NCBI RefSeq assembly: GCF_036320965.1 | Contig: NC_092240.1 | Coordinates: 15,238,501 to 15,302,500 of the forward strand | DNA: 64,000 nt | Reading direction: 5' to 3' | From: Panulirus ornatus | Taxonomy: Eukaryota > Arthropoda > Malacostraca > Decapoda > Palinuridae | In this document: piece after piece, positions 41,555 to 52,389 of the stretch | Layout of the letters: each line of letters opens with the position of its first letter | Numbering within the stretch: position 1 is the first letter of the stretch | Position numbers and translations under genes: made by a program | Notes under the pieces: generated by a model | What the model saw: the letters and a program-made list of their open reading frames with translations, nothing else | Databases searched by the model: none | What the model was told of the DNA's origin: nothing

Positions 41555-41640
41555 TTTAGAAATATTTGTTGTCTAGATATAAATAGACAAAGCATATGAG
41601 TGAAAGTATGGGTGAAGGACACATGGATGGGAGTAAATGA
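41555..41640 (+). repeat. Dispersed GGGCCC-family repeat, 5' part
   Basis: ATATTTGTTGTCTAGATATA, AATAGACAAAGCATATGAGT and ATGGGTGAAGGACACATGGA match the start of the family. It is followed directly by a LINE/SINE-type tail. Confidence 0.65.
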
Positions 41641-41715
41641 TACCGTTGTTCTTCGTCTGTACCCGGTGCTTGCCTCGCTAACACGAAGAACAGCGAATCT
41701 ACTCAAGTAAAAGTT
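41641..41715 (+). mobile_element. Diverged LINE/SINE 3' tail with stem-loop
   Basis: GTTCTTCGTCTGTACCC, TTGCCTCGCTAACACGAAG and AACAGCG follow the order of the LINE family 1 and SINE A tails (TTTCGTCTGT, CTACCTCGC, GCGGGAGACAGCG). The hairpin is partly degraded. No coding or SINE body precedes it. Confidence 0.6.
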
Positions 41716-42740
41716 GAAAGCTGTTGCTTGCTCCCCACCCCACACTGGATTATCTCGTCCTCCTTGAAACGTTTCTATTCCTCCTCCTCCTCCTTCGCCG
41801 CCTTCTTAGACGATAGTGTTATCTAACTTCTCCCATCTACTTGGAACTATAAATTTCAATTTCTCGATGATACAAAAATTAAGGGAAATACCTTTTATTC
41901 TTCGTGATGTCAGATGTACACTCGGTAATCTTGGTTTCTCTAGGAGGCCATGATGTAGGCTGCGGTTTCATTCCATCGCTGGCGTCGTGAACAACCAAAC
42001 TGTCACTTGAGGAGAAGCTTTAGGAAGCCCCTCGCGCTACATCTGCGGCTTCCACTCCTTCAGACACGTAACTTTACCGTCTCGCAACATAACACCATTA
42101 CAACAATCCTCCTCATATTTCATATATGAAATAACGAGTCTATATTCGTATTTCCTCATTTCTGTATCTATTTCTAATAGACTCTATGCCATCACCTCTG
42201 AAGTATTAACTTTGGCATTTGCAAACTTTCTCTGGCAACAATAACCTATCGTAAAGGGATGTTCTGTCGCGCCTCTTAATGGGCCAAACTCTTCATCAGA
42301 TAATCTGTGGCGCCTCTTAGAACACCGTAGCCTCTCATGACGACAGTCTGTCACAACTCCCAAAATGCCTCTCGTCCTTGAAGGATATTCTGTGGGACTT
42401 CCATTAACGTACCTTATCCTCCGGGGAGTCATTTCCTGTTCATGAGTCATGTGCCTCACACATCCTTACCGCCCATAAGACCAGGGGTTCCCCGAACCAT
42501 CACTGTTCGTAATGCAACCACAACCCTCCTGCAGTACACCCAGGCACTCACCCCACCTCCTTCCACCCCCGCCAGAGACCTCGCCCCATAAGGGAAAAGT
42601 CAGTGCGTCTGTGTCGGACGTGTAATACTTGGCTGGGCATCAGGAGTTCTGCACATCTGTGACCCGACCCCTCAACCCTCCACGTCTGGTCTTATCTCTT
42701 CTGTGGAAGAACTGGCTCTTTTGTGCGATTTCAAATGCCT
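41716..42740. other. Unassigned sequence
   Basis: I recognise no gene. A (TCC)n run lies at 41779-41795. The longest frame is 91 codons on - (42459 to 42184), unrecognised. Confidence 0.4.
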
Positions 42741-42744
42741 TTTT

Positions 42745-43112
42745 AATATATCCATAGCTTATCCCTGTTTATCCACAGCTTATCCCTCTTTATTCACAGC
42801 TTATCCTTGTTTATCCACAGCTTATCCTTCTATTCACAGCTTATCCTTCTTTATCCACAGTTTATTCCTGTTTATCCACAGCTTATCCCTGTTTATCCAC
42901 AGCTTATCCCTGTTTATCCACAGCTTATCCCTCTTTATCCACAGCTTATCCCTGTTTATCCACAGCTTATCCCTCTTTATCCACAGCTTATCCCTGTTTA
43001 TCCACAGCTTATCCCTGTTTATCCACAGCTTATCCCTCTTTATCCACAGCTTATCCCTGTTTATCCACAGCTTATCCCTCTTTATCCACAGTTTATTCCT
43101 GTTTATCAGGTT
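42745..43112. repeat. 21-bp minisatellite
   Basis: About 17 copies of TTATCCCTGTTTATCCACAG plus C, alternating CTG and CTC variants. Frames on both strands remain open because 21 is divisible by 3 (His-Ser-Leu-Ser-Leu-Phe-Ile heptads on +, Trp-Ile-Asn-Arg-Asp-Lys-Leu on -). Confidence 0.93.
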
Positions 43113-43752
43113 CACGTGGTATAGGACCCGGTTGTGCAAGTCTTGTGTCGAGATGAGCCATCCCTGACCCTCCCCGTAACCTTACAGAGATGCTCGTGTG
43201 GTAATATTCACAGACTTCCTTAGTAGGGTCGTGGCAGTAAGGGGGCAACTGTTTCGATATTACAGTCATCTCTTCCTGTGTTATTGACCTGATCTTTCGT
43301 GATGATGGTGGTGCCAGAGGCTCAAACACTGGAGAAAATGATCTAAAGATAACTTGTAACCTCAACTCTCCAAGCTTTTGCCTATTTTTGGTGTGGTCTT
43401 CACCATTTCTCTCCTCCAGTACCTTGTCACTTTGGTAATTCTTCAACTACCGACCTAAGCAACTTTCACCTTAACTCTCTCGTTAAGCCAGTCCGCTCTA
43501 AACATCCATCATTCGCCTGTTCCAACAACTCATTATGAGTCCCACTTGACTTTGCCCGAACGGCGTTTAACCTAACCAACAACCAACCCCCCGCCACCGC
43601 CCCTCAACCCTCAGCCTGGGGGGAGGGAGTTTAGCCCATCGACACCTGAATCCCTTATCTCTAATTGATCTATCAACACGGACAAATTTCCGCTCGTGTA
43701 TCATGCTAGCAGGTCCCTCCCCGCTATATTTAGCCAAGGCCGAGAACTTGTC

Positions 43753-43757
<5 letters not shown>
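43113..43757. other. Unassigned sequence
   Basis: I recognise no gene. The 117-codon minus frame (43446 to 43093) has no domain I can name. Confidence 0.4.
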
Positions 43758-43817
<60 letters not shown>

Positions 43818-43831
43818 GTGTGTGTGTGTGT

Positions 43832-43874
<43 letters not shown>
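43758..43874. repeat. (GA)n-(GT)n compound microsatellite
   Basis: About 29 GA units, then about 29 GT units with one A interruption. Confidence 0.97.
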
Positions 43875-43876
<2 letters not shown>

Positions 43877-44004
43877 CTCGGGGTCGGGGTTACCGATGAT
43901 TGAACTGACCATCTTCGGGGGTGTGTGGCGCCGCCGTGCTAATGGAAGGCGCCGTCGACGCTGCCGCCCGCCCCAGCCACCTGCCGCCCAGAGGGACCAC
44001 CAGG

Positions 44005-44006
<2 letters not shown>

Positions 44007-44072
<66 letters not shown>
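44007..44072. repeat. (GA)n microsatellite
   Basis: About 33 GA units. Confidence 0.97.
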
Positions 44073-44074
<2 letters not shown>

Positions 44075-44079
44075 CGAGT

Positions 44080-44270
44080 GGGAGGAGGGAAAGGAGGGAA
44101 GGAGAGCCGGATAGGCCCAAGTGACACGAGAGGGAAGGAGGGAGGGAAGGAGGCAGATAGACTCAGGTGGAAGGAAGGAAGGAAGGAAGGAAGGAGATAG
44201 AAGAGGGAAAGAGGGAGAGAAAAAGGGAAAGAGAGAGAGAGAGAGGAAGAGAGGGACAGAGGGAGATGCC
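44080..44270. repeat. Polypurine stretch with (GGAA)n
   Basis: GGAAGGAAGGAAGGAAGG at 44172-44196 inside a nearly all-purine segment. Confidence 0.85.
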
Positions 44271-44334
44271 CTTCAGAGAACGGAGAACTGAGGAATCATA
44301 AACACCTTCCCACGATGTGTGTGGAGATGATGCT

Positions 44335-44450
44335 GGTAGTCCCATTGTCTCGTATGGCAGAAGGGAAGAGACTGATATCTCTCAGGGTGTTAGTATTCCC
44401 ATTGTCTCTTATAGTAGAGGGAAGAGACCCGTATCTCTCAGGGTGTGACA
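44335..44450. repeat. ~57-bp duplication
   Basis: TCCCATTGTCTCGTATGGCA and TATCTCTCAGGGTGT occur twice, 57-58 bp apart. Confidence 0.75.
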
Positions 44451-44752
44451 GCGGTTGGCAGTGTGAAGTGTGAGGGAGGGCAGGACAATGTGCTCTTACG
44501 AAAAAGAGACGATAAGAAAGATGGGTTAAAAGCTTAACCTTTTTCCCCTTCTCTTTTTGTAGTTTTTTTATGGTAGACAGTGTGACCCTCTGTCATCAGT
44601 GTGTGTGTGTGTGTGTGGAGGGTTGTCTTGCGTCTTGTCTGTAGTGGAGCGATATTTCCTCTCGGGTCAGGAAATAGCGGGAATGAAAAGGAGCCGTGAA
44701 GGATGAGGGATCGTAACTGGAGCTTGTGATATGAAAAGGTCCCTTCAGAATA

Positions 44753-44932
44753 TTTTCTTCTTCTTCTTCTTCTTCTTACTCTTCCTCCTTCCTTTTCCCC
44801 CACCTTCCTCTTCCTCCTTCCTCACCCTTCTACTGCTTCTTCTGTTTCTTCTTCTTCTACTACTACTACTCTTCCTCTTCTTCCTTCTTCCTCCTCCTTT
44901 TCCTGAATCTTCTGTTTCTTCTTCTTCATCAT
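44753..44932. repeat. (CTT)n-rich polypyrimidine tract
   Basis: TTCTTCTTCTTCTTCTTC-type runs with CTCC interruptions over 180 bp. Confidence 0.85.
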
Positions 44933-44984
44933 CCAAAACCAAGGGAGAGTGAGAGAAAATAAAGTAAGTGGTGAGAGATAGATT

Positions 44985-44988
<4 letters not shown>

Positions 44989-45051
<63 letters not shown>

Positions 45052-45063
45052 ACACACACACAC
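44989..45063. repeat. (CT)n-(CA)n compound microsatellite
   Basis: About 30 CT units followed by a short CA run. Confidence 0.97.
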
Positions 45064-45354
45064 CGCAGAGATAAAGGACAGTAAAACTCACATTAGAAAG
45101 CCCTCTGCTATGGTTGGTGTGTGTGTCCTCCCCTCTGCCGTCTACATTAGGTGTACAAGAGTACATCAGAAGGTCACACGACCTCCCTATCTGAGTGGGT
45201 TCATTATGGCGGGGCTCCTTTTTTTTGGGGGGGTTAGTCCCGGTCGTCCCTGACCTCTATAGGCCACCACCCCCCATGACCTCCATAGGCCGCCCCTCTG
45301 CCTCGCACATTTATTGTCCTCCCGATTTTATTGTTTAATCATGTTCGGGATTAT

Positions 45355-45356
<2 letters not shown>

Positions 45357-45409
<53 letters not shown>
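45357..45409. repeat. (TG)n microsatellite
   Basis: About 26 TG units. Confidence 0.97.
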
Positions 45410-45410
<1 letters not shown>

Positions 45411-45584
45411 CCCGGACTCCGATCTTCTTGAGGTTACACCGCGAGTGAAGAGTCACCTTTGGCGATGCTGTATCACTGGGTATACAGTCTTCGTCAAAGA
45501 ACTCCTCCCTCCAAAGGCGTCTATGTTACTGGAAGGAGTGCGGTATTATTAGACTGTCTAAGCCTTTCGATAGGTCTTAGGTCA

Positions 45585-45690
<106 letters not shown>

Positions 45691-45701
45691 TTATACTTTG
45701 T

Positions 45702-45730
45702 CGCTGTCTCCCGCGTTTGCGAGGTAGAGC
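45702..45730 (-). other. LINE family 1 3'-terminal stem-loop (copy D)
   Basis: Minus strand reads GCTCTACCTCGC, loop AAAC, GCGGG, AGAC, AGCG. A CGCT-to-CTCT-type change weakens the outer helix; the inner helix is intact. Confidence 0.65.
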
Positions 45731-45877
45731 AAGGAAACAGACGAAAGAAATGGCCCAACGCCCCCCCATACACATGTATATACATACGTCCACACACGCA
45801 CATATACATACCTACACAGCTTTCCATGGTTTACCCCAGACGCTTCACATGTCTTGATTCAATCCACTGACAGCACG

Positions 45878-46546
45878 TCAACCCCGGTATACCACATTGC
45901 TCCAATTCACTCTATTCCTTGCCCTCCTTTCACCCTCCTGCAAGTTCAGGCCCCGATCACACAAAATCTTTTTCACTCCATCTTTCCACCTCCAATTTGG
46001 TCTCCCTCTTCTCCTCGTTCCCTCCACCTCCGACACATATATCTTCTTGGTCAACCTTTCCTCACTCATTCTCTCCATGTGCCCAAACCATTTCAAAACA
46101 CCCTCTTCTGCTCTCTCAACCACGCTCTTTTTATTTCCACACATCTCTCTCACCCTTACGTTACTTACTCGATCAAACCACCTCACACCACACATTGTCC
46201 TCAGACATCTCATTTCCAGCACATCCATCCTCCTGCGCACAACTCTATCCATAGCCCACGCCTCGCAACCATACAACATTGTTGGAACCACTATTCCTTC
46301 AAACATACCCATTTTTGCTTTCCGAGATAATGTTCTCGACTTCCACACATTCTTCAAGGCTCCCAGAATTTTCGCCCCCTCCCCCACCCTATGGTCCAAT
46401 TCTGCTTCCATGGTTCCATCCGCTGCCAGATCCACTCCCAGATATCTAAAACACTTCACTTCCTCCAGTTTTTCTCCATTCAAACTCACCTCCCAATTTA
46501 CTTGACCCTCAACCCTACTGTACCTAATGACCTTGCTCTTATTCAC
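45878..46546 (-). CDS. Partial retrotransposon C-terminus (copy D)
   Basis: A 222-residue minus-strand frame, NKSKVIRYSRVEGQVNWEVS to the natural end VNWSNVVYRG, is uninterrupted. It includes WFGHMERMSEERL and RRGRPNWRWKDG. The RT catalytic motifs lie upstream of the truncation, so the product cannot be an active polymerase. The first codon (GTG) reflects the truncation point. Confidence 0.85.
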   Translation of the reverse strand: MNKSKVIRYSRVEGQVNWEVSLNGEKLEEVKCFRYLGVDLAADGTMEAELDHRVGEGAKILGALKNVWKSRTLSRKAKMGMFEGIVVPTMLYGCEAWAMDRVVRRRMDVLEMRCLRTMCGVRWFDRVSNVRVREMCGNKKSVVERAEEGVLKWFGHMERMSEERLTKKIYVSEVEGTRRRGRPNWRWKDGVKKILCDRGLNLQEGERRARNRVNWSNVVYRG

Positions 46547-46555
46547 ATTTACTCA

Positions 46556-47658
46556 TAGTGATGGGTGATTTGAATGCAAAGGTGAGTAATGTGGCAGTTG
46601 AGGGAATAATTGGTATACATGGGGTGTTCAGTGTTGTAAATGGAAATGGTGAAGAGCTTGTAGATTTATGTGCTGAAAAAGGACTGATGATTGGGAATAC
46701 CTGGTTTAAAAAGCGAGATATACATAAGTACACTTATGTAAGTAGGAGAGATGGCCAGAGAGCGTTATTGGATTACGTGTTAATTGACAGGCGTGCGAAA
46801 GAGAGACTTTTGGATGTTAATGTGCTGAGAGGTGCAACTGGAGGGATGTCTGATCATTATCTTGTGGAGGCTAAGGTGAAGATTTGTATGGGTTTTCAGA
46901 AAAGAAGAGTGAATGTTGGGGTGAAGAAGGTGGTGAGAGTAAGTGAGCTTGGGAAGGAGACCTGTGTGAGGAAGTACCAGGAGAGACTGTGTACAGAATG
47001 GAAAAAGGTGAACAATGGAAGTAAGGGGAGTGGGGGAGGAATGGGATGTATTTAGGGAGTCAGTGATGGATTGCGCAAAAGATGCTTGTGGTATGAGAAG
47101 AGTGGGAGGTGGGTTGATTAGAAAGGGTAGTGAGTGGTGGGATGAAGAAGTAAGAGTATTAGTGAAAGAGAAGAGAGAGGCATTTGGACGATTTTTGCAG
47201 GGAAAAAATGCAATTGAGTGGGAGATGTATAAAAGAAAGAGACAGGAGGTCAAGAGAAAGGTGCAAGAGGTGAAAAAAAGGGCAAATGAGAGTTGGGGTG
47301 AGAGAGTGTCATTAAATTTTAGGGAGAATAAAAAGATGTTCTGGAAGGAGGTAAATAAAGTGCGTAAGACAAGGGAGCAAATGGGAACTTTAGTGAAGGG
47401 CGCAAATGGGGAGGTGATAACAAGTAGTGGTGATGTGGGAAGGAGATGGAGTGAGTATTTTGAAGGTTTGTTGAATGTGTCTGATGATAGAGTGGCAGAT
47501 ATAAGGTGTTTTGGTCGAGGTGGTGTGCAAAGTGAGAGGGTTAGGGAAAACGATTTGGTAAACAGAGAAGAGGTAGTGAAAGCTTTGCGGAAGATGAAAG
47601 CCGGCAAGGCAGCAGGCTTGGATGGTATTGCAGTGGAATTTATTAAAAAAGGGGGTGA

Positions 47659-47661
<3 letters not shown>
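46556..47661 (+). mobile_element. LINE family 1, copy E (5' half of an inverted insertion)
   Basis: Sense on +, from mid-endonuclease (ATAGTGATGGGTGATTTGAA) to the KAGKAAGLDGIAVEFIKK segment at the RT entrance, where it stops in (TA)n at 47662. Relative to copy C it covers about 34999-36105, whereas D starts at about 36854. The intervening 750 bp or so is missing from the composite. Confidence 0.88.
46558..47660 (+). pseudogene. LINE endonuclease/RT linker (copy E), frameshifted
   Basis: The first frame (46558-47054) encodes GDLNAKVSN and then YTYVSRRDGQRALLDYVLID and GMSDHYLVEAK, the C-terminal half of the endonuclease. A 2-bp deletion near 47010 (GGTGAACAATGG where copy C has GGTGAGAACAATGG) shifts the frame. 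The continuing frame (from about 47015) encodes the linker, including RQEVKRKVQEVKKRANESWG and REEVVKALRKMKAGKAAGLD, and passes into (TA)n. Copy E keeps the CAA (Gln) codon that is a stop in copy C. Confidence 0.9.

Positions 47662-47737
<76 letters not shown>
47662..47737. repeat. (TA)n microsatellite, outer border of copy E
   Basis: About 38 TA units. LINE sequence GGGGTGACTG runs directly into it. Confidence 0.97.
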
Positions 47738-47742
<5 letters not shown>

Positions 47743-47819
47743 GTATGGGTAATCCATCAGCCAGGTGCTATAATGAAGAAGCGAGAGTAACGTAATCATT
47801 GTGCACTTCAGAACATTTT

Positions 47820-48110
47820 TTTTTAGAGAGATTTTTGATACAGCGACGAGTTAAACAGTGGACCCCATGTTCATCCTGTGAGCGGTGGTGCAAAAGGAAT
47901 TTACAGAAGTTACAAAATTTTCTTTGACCAGAACCCCTGTGGCCGGATGGTTATGATCACATAAGCCTAAGAGTCGTTTTATATATCCCATTTGCTTGCT
48001 GCAAAGGGTGGATATTAGATGAGAATTTCTGTTATTATTGACAATAAGGTGTTGTACTGTGTCGTATCAGGTTAATGCCTCGAACATCACCACAGGGGGT
48101 TCGAATCTTC
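47820..48110 (-). repeat. LINE 3'-end relic shared with 63.2-63.6 kb
   Basis: On the minus strand CACAACACCTTATTGTCAAT and TATCCACCCTTTGCAGC are followed by CACCACCGCTCACAGGATGA and ACATGGGGTCCAC. Matching blocks occur in the same order at 63.55 down to 63.24 kb, where a CCHC-type LINE C-terminus lies upstream. The relic thus belongs to the 3' end of that LINE family. A (T)9 run at 47818-47826 may be the remains of its A-tail. Confidence 0.6.
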
Positions 48111-48239
48111 TCAGCGCTCTACGTATACTTTATATAGTACTTGTATATCTCTTTATATTGGTTTCTCTCGAGTGGAAAGATGTCCATCCTTCTATAGATA
48201 TTACGTGACTTCCTTCGTGAAGGACCACCAAGTGGAGGG

Positions 48240-48440
48240 ACTCGGGTGGGAGGGAGTGAGGGAAGAATGGAGAGAAGGAGGCGAATAGATTCAGGTGGGA
48301 GGGAGGGAAGAATGGAGGAAAGGAGGCGCAAAGACAAATGGGAAGCAAGGAGGGAGATAAAGAGAGAAGGAGGGAGACAAGGAAGGAGACAAAGAGAGAA
48401 GGAGGGAGAGAAAGAGGAAAAAAGAGGAAGAGAGGGACGT
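48240..48440. repeat. Polypurine stretch
   Basis: GGGAGGGAGGGAAGAATGG and similar segments, with AGGAGGGAGA words repeated at about 20-bp intervals. Confidence 0.7.
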
Positions 48441-49380
48441 GAGGAAGGCACATGCAGAACGCATGACATGGCGTGGCATACCACCCACTCCAGCCTGACG
48501 TCACACACACACACACACACCCTCACGCCACTTCATCCACCTTTGGTCAGGAGGGAAGAAGTGGAATCACACGATGATCAGATGGAGATAAGGAATACTC
48601 TAGGCCTACAGAAATGTTACAGTTCCTCACCTTGTCTTCGGTTTCTCCCTGTATACCTTCGTGCCAGGCGTCACTCACCCAAGTGCCATAGTTGGTTAGC
48701 TTCATTACTGTGAATGCCGCTCCACATTGCTATGGCCTGGGCGAGACATTATAGGCACTCGCGAAACAGTTCTCCCATTCGGTGGGTGCTCAAACTCCAG
48801 TTGTCCAAAATCAATCATTTCATCTAGATCAAGAGCTTTCACCTTCGCAAAGGCATCATCAGGAATCTACAAAAAAAGAAAGAGGAAACTGTTTCACAAA
48901 ATGGAAAACGCAAACATGTATATAACAAACCACAATACATAGAACATAAAAAGTGAGGGGAAAACACTCATGAATGATACGAATCAGTAGTGCCATGACG
49001 GATAGCATGATTAACAACCTAGATACAAAATACGAATACAGAAATATTGAAGAGGAAACACAGATCAATCTCATATGAAGTATAAGTTCTTCTTATATGA
49101 GTTATATAGGTTAACTAGGGCCCCATTTATTCAGTAAATGGACATACGTATATAAATGGCTGGGTCAGTAGTCACATATATGGGCAACAGAATGATACAA
49201 GAGGCACAGAATTGGGCTGATGACGGGCCCTATGTATTCAGCACACAGATGCACACCCATCACAAGTTAGGTCAGTGTGCATACATATGTATGGACGCTC
49301 GAGTAGTACATGGCCACTTGTAACCTTGTTTATGTTGGCTATGGTTGGTTAATGCCACTAGTAGCTGCTGAGTTTGGATG
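48441..49380. other. Unassigned sequence
   Basis: A short (CA)n run lies at 48501-48520. I recognise no gene. Confidence 0.4.
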
Positions 49381-49384
49381 CCTC

Positions 49385-49712
49385 AGATTGCACAAGAGTC
49401 TGGATGTTACCGATTGCGCAGGAGTCTAGTTGTATCTGATTGCACAAGAGTGTGGGTGCCTTTGATTGCACAAGAGTGTGGGTGCCTCTGATTGCACAAA
49501 AGTGTGGGTGCCTCTGATTGCACAAGAGTCTGGGTACCTAAGATTACACAGAGAAGTCTAGGTGCCTCTGATTGCACAGGAGTCTGAATGTCGCTAATTG
49601 CACAGGGGCCTGGATGCCACTGATTGCACTGGAGTCTGGGTGCCTCTGATTGCACAGGAGTCTGGGTGCCTCTGATTGCACAGGAGTCTGGATGTCACTG
49701 ATTGCACAAGGT
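49385..49712. repeat. 26-bp minisatellite
   Basis: About 12-13 copies of GATTGCACAAGAGTCTGGGT plus GCCTCT. The clean units start at 49439, 49465 and 49491; one copy has an insertion (GATTACACAGAGAAGTCTAG). Confidence 0.9.
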
Positions 49713-50479
49713 TGCGATGTTCAATGATTGTGTTGTTGGACATTGCCATTTGTACGGTGTCGTCTGCATAAATAATGTCCCTCTTCCTTACTCAGACGGG
49801 GTGAGGGCAGCTCTACTGTGTAAGTTATAAATAGCAGTGGTGACAAGACGCTGCCTTGTGGAACCCAGCTTCGTCCTGGGGATGTTGCCGTGTTTATGGT
49901 CGTTGCGACGGCGCGTTCGTTAAGGAAGTTACACGGTGATCTCTCGGTAATTTCTGACGAGCCAAATTGTGGCGATCTACCCTGAGGGCAGTTCTCACCC
50001 ACTGGGGTCGAACGCTCAGCTCACGTCTCTTTGTATCAGATCTGATGTTTTCTTCTCATGGGGGGTTTGTTATCATCATTTGTTTCCTCTATATCTGTGG
50101 CAATCGCAGTGCCTCAGGAAACTGTTGTGATCGTGTTTGTTGAATTTATTGTCCACGAGAAATGCCAGCCTCACAATGATTGGTCCTCCTCACCCTACCA
50201 ACCATATACCTCACCTCACTTCACCTCACCCCGCTTCACCTCTCACTCGTATTCCATACCTCATTCCTTATCTTTTCGACGCAGTACAGAGCTCTAAACT
50301 TGCCCGGCAGCGTTAAAACTATTTTTTTTCAGATCTTTAGACACTACGCATCTCGAAAAATAATTATCTTCTCCTAATTTGTCTTTCTCAAATTGACGTT
50401 TGGAGACATACATACCAATAATGATATGTGGGATTGTAATAATTACCTAATTATGTACGACATGAAGCTTTATCTTTTT
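49713..50479. other. Unassigned; possible LINE RT trace on -
   Basis: On the minus strand near 49860-49780 a frame reads SWVPQGSVLSPLLFITYTVE. This resembles the RT motif B PQGSVLGPLLF of jockey/CR1-type LINEs, so this is probably another fragment of such an element. The rest is unassigned, with CTCACTTCACCTC repeats at about 50210-50240. Confidence 0.5.
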
Positions 50480-50830
50480 TTTTTTTTTTTACCTTGGAGG
50501 CCCCAGTTATGGACAAAAGTCCACATCAAGGCCGAGCCTTAACTGAAATTTTGGATAGAATTATGAAATGGAAGAAGAAAAGACAAGGAAGATTATTTAT
50601 GAATCTTTAAGGAAGTGGAAAACACTGTCATTTAACATGTGCCACGTCATAGTCATTGGGAAAGACGTCAAAGGGTAGAGAGTTCCAAAGCCTCGAGGTG
50701 TAGGAAAAGATATAGTTATCAAAACGGCCCACCCTACTATATGTATACAGTATGTATATTTTTTCATGGTAATTTGTACGAGGACCAGGTAACTTAACAC
50801 ACGGATAGCGAATTGAACTGCTAGCCAGCT
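50480..50830 (-). pseudogene. LINE C-terminal fragment with A-tail
   Basis: The minus strand encodes RYPCVKLPGPRTNYHEK and, about 20 residues later, FSYTSRLWNSLPFDVFPNDY before a stop. These are the two conserved blocks that end many LINE polyproteins. A 3' UTR with CTTTTGTCCATAACTGGGGC follows, then an 18-base A-run (50476-50491 as T on +). The N-terminal side is cut where the minisatellite begins. Confidence 0.7.
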
Positions 50831-50945
50831 TGAGCATGACGGCACGACCCTTGAACACGATGGTACGACCCTTGACCACGACGGTACGACCCTTGGGCAT
50901 GAAGGTACGACTTTTGAGCAGGACGGTACGATCGTCTGGGGGTGA
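50830..50945. repeat. TTGAGCACGA-core minisatellite, third locus, forward arm
   Basis: Five units of 21 bp (TTGAACACGATGGTACGACC plus C). It is the shorter-period version of the 3.2-kb array. Confidence 0.88.
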
Positions 50946-50994
50946 AGGCGTGACCTGACCTTTAAGAATATGGTAGAAGAGCACGACATCATAC

Positions 50995-51285
50995 CCAAAG
51001 GTCGTACCGTCGTGTTCACTGTTCGTGCCTTCATGTTCAAGGTGTCGTACCTTCGTAATAACTAAAGATCGTACCTCCGTATGCGAGCATCGTACTTTCA
51101 CGTTCAAGGGTCGTAATGTCGTGTTGAAGGAGTCGTAAACTTCGCGCTCAAGGGTTGTACCTTCGCTCCCAAGTGTCGTACCGTCGTGCTCACTGGCCGT
51201 ACCTTCGTGCTCAAGTGTCGTACCTTCGTGCTCACTGGCCGTACCTTCGTGCTCAAGTGTCGTACCTTCTGGCTCAATGGGGTTA
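50995..51285. repeat. TTGAGCACGA-core minisatellite, third locus, inverted arm
   Basis: The same unit in reverse complement (GGTCGTACCTTCGTGCTCAA), about a dozen copies with length variants. The arms face each other across about 50 bp containing TGACCTGACCTTT. Confidence 0.88.
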
Positions 51286-51477
51286 ACTAAGAGAACCTAT
51301 TTTCCTCTTTTTTTCCACATGCGCCAGTTCATCGCAGGTCCTCCACTACACAATGAGACTGATGACTGTCGTCATGTAAATTATAGTGTGTGAAGATAAA
51401 GTTGTGTTGTGGCCTTACTTCTACAAAATACGGTGTTGTTCTGTACAGCATAAAGATTTTGATTTCTGTGTTCTAGT

Positions 51478-51480
51478 GTT

Positions 51481-51564
<84 letters not shown>
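51478..51564. repeat. (GT)n-(GA)n compound microsatellite
   Basis: About 10 GT units followed by about 33 GA units. Confidence 0.97.
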
Positions 51565-51566
<2 letters not shown>

Positions 51567-51690
51567 AAAATCAAGTAATGGTTTATTAAATTTAGTCTGC
51601 CATCCGGCCGAAACTACACAGTTTTTATAGAGCTGGGGGAGGTTGTCTTACTAGCAGTTAATTAATTAATCACAAATTTGCTTAAGATCA

Positions 51691-51702
51691 AGGTGTGTGT
51701 GT

Positions 51703-51739
<37 letters not shown>
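51691..51739. repeat. (GT)n microsatellite
   Basis: About 24 GT units with one C interruption. Confidence 0.96.
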
Positions 51740-51740
<1 letters not shown>

Positions 51741-51869
51741 CCTTGACTACATGTAAACAAGTGTCGGTGTGTTTGGACGCCTGTATATGTCTCAATGTGT
51801 ACATTCACGTCCGCCTTGTTTGTCTTAGAGGCGGTGTGACTGACAGCGTGTGTGCTGGTCTAGTCCGTC

Positions 51870-52230
51870 TTCAGGGTACGTGTGGTGGTCCAAGGAGGGT
51901 CCAGAGGGCCAGGGTACATGTGGTGGACCAAAGGGTAGGTCCAGTGGGCCAGGGAACGTGTGGTGGTCCAGGGAGGGTTCCAGAGGGCCAGGGTACGTGT
52001 GGTGGACCAGAGGGTGGGTCCAGTGGGCCTGGGTACATATGGTGGTCCAGGGAGGGTTCATAGGGCAAGGGTACGTGTGGTGGTCCAGGGAGGGTTCAGA
52101 GGGCCAGGTTACGTGTGGTGGACCAGGAGGAGTCCATTGGGCCAGGGTGGGTGTGGAGGGCCGCGAAAGATCCAACGGACTAAGGTAACGTGTGGTGGAC
52201 CAGGGAGAGGGTTCGTTGGGCCAGGATGCG
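51870..52230. repeat. 38-40-bp minisatellite
   Basis: GTACGTGTGGTGG and GGGAGGGTCCAGAGGGCCAG alternate. Starts at 51876, 51914, 51954, 51993, 52033 and 52071 give 38-40-bp spacing. Several frames on both strands remain open over it. Confidence 0.88.
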
Positions 52231-52316
52231 TGTGGTGGGCTTGTGACGGTCCAACGAGTCTGCTGGCTGAACCAGGCAAGGATGATGGTGACGGATGGTG
52301 AGCCTCTAGCTTGGCG

Positions 52317-52319
<3 letters not shown>

Positions 52320-52366
<47 letters not shown>
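52320..52366. repeat. (CA)n microsatellite
   Basis: About 23 CA units. Confidence 0.97.
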
Positions 52367-52367
<1 letters not shown>

Positions 52368-52389
52368 AGCAAGATGGAGTGAGGAGAAG

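Noticed and set aside
42703..43167. 154-codon open frame with His-Ser-Leu-Ser-Leu-Phe-Ile heptads as a repeat protein
   Set aside because: A 21-bp tandem keeps several frames open on both strands, and no start, domain or flanking exon supports coding.
43093..43446. 117-codon minus frame as a candidate gene
   Set aside because: No recognisable domain, no codon or splice support, and it begins and ends in unremarkable sequence; length alone is not enough in this window.
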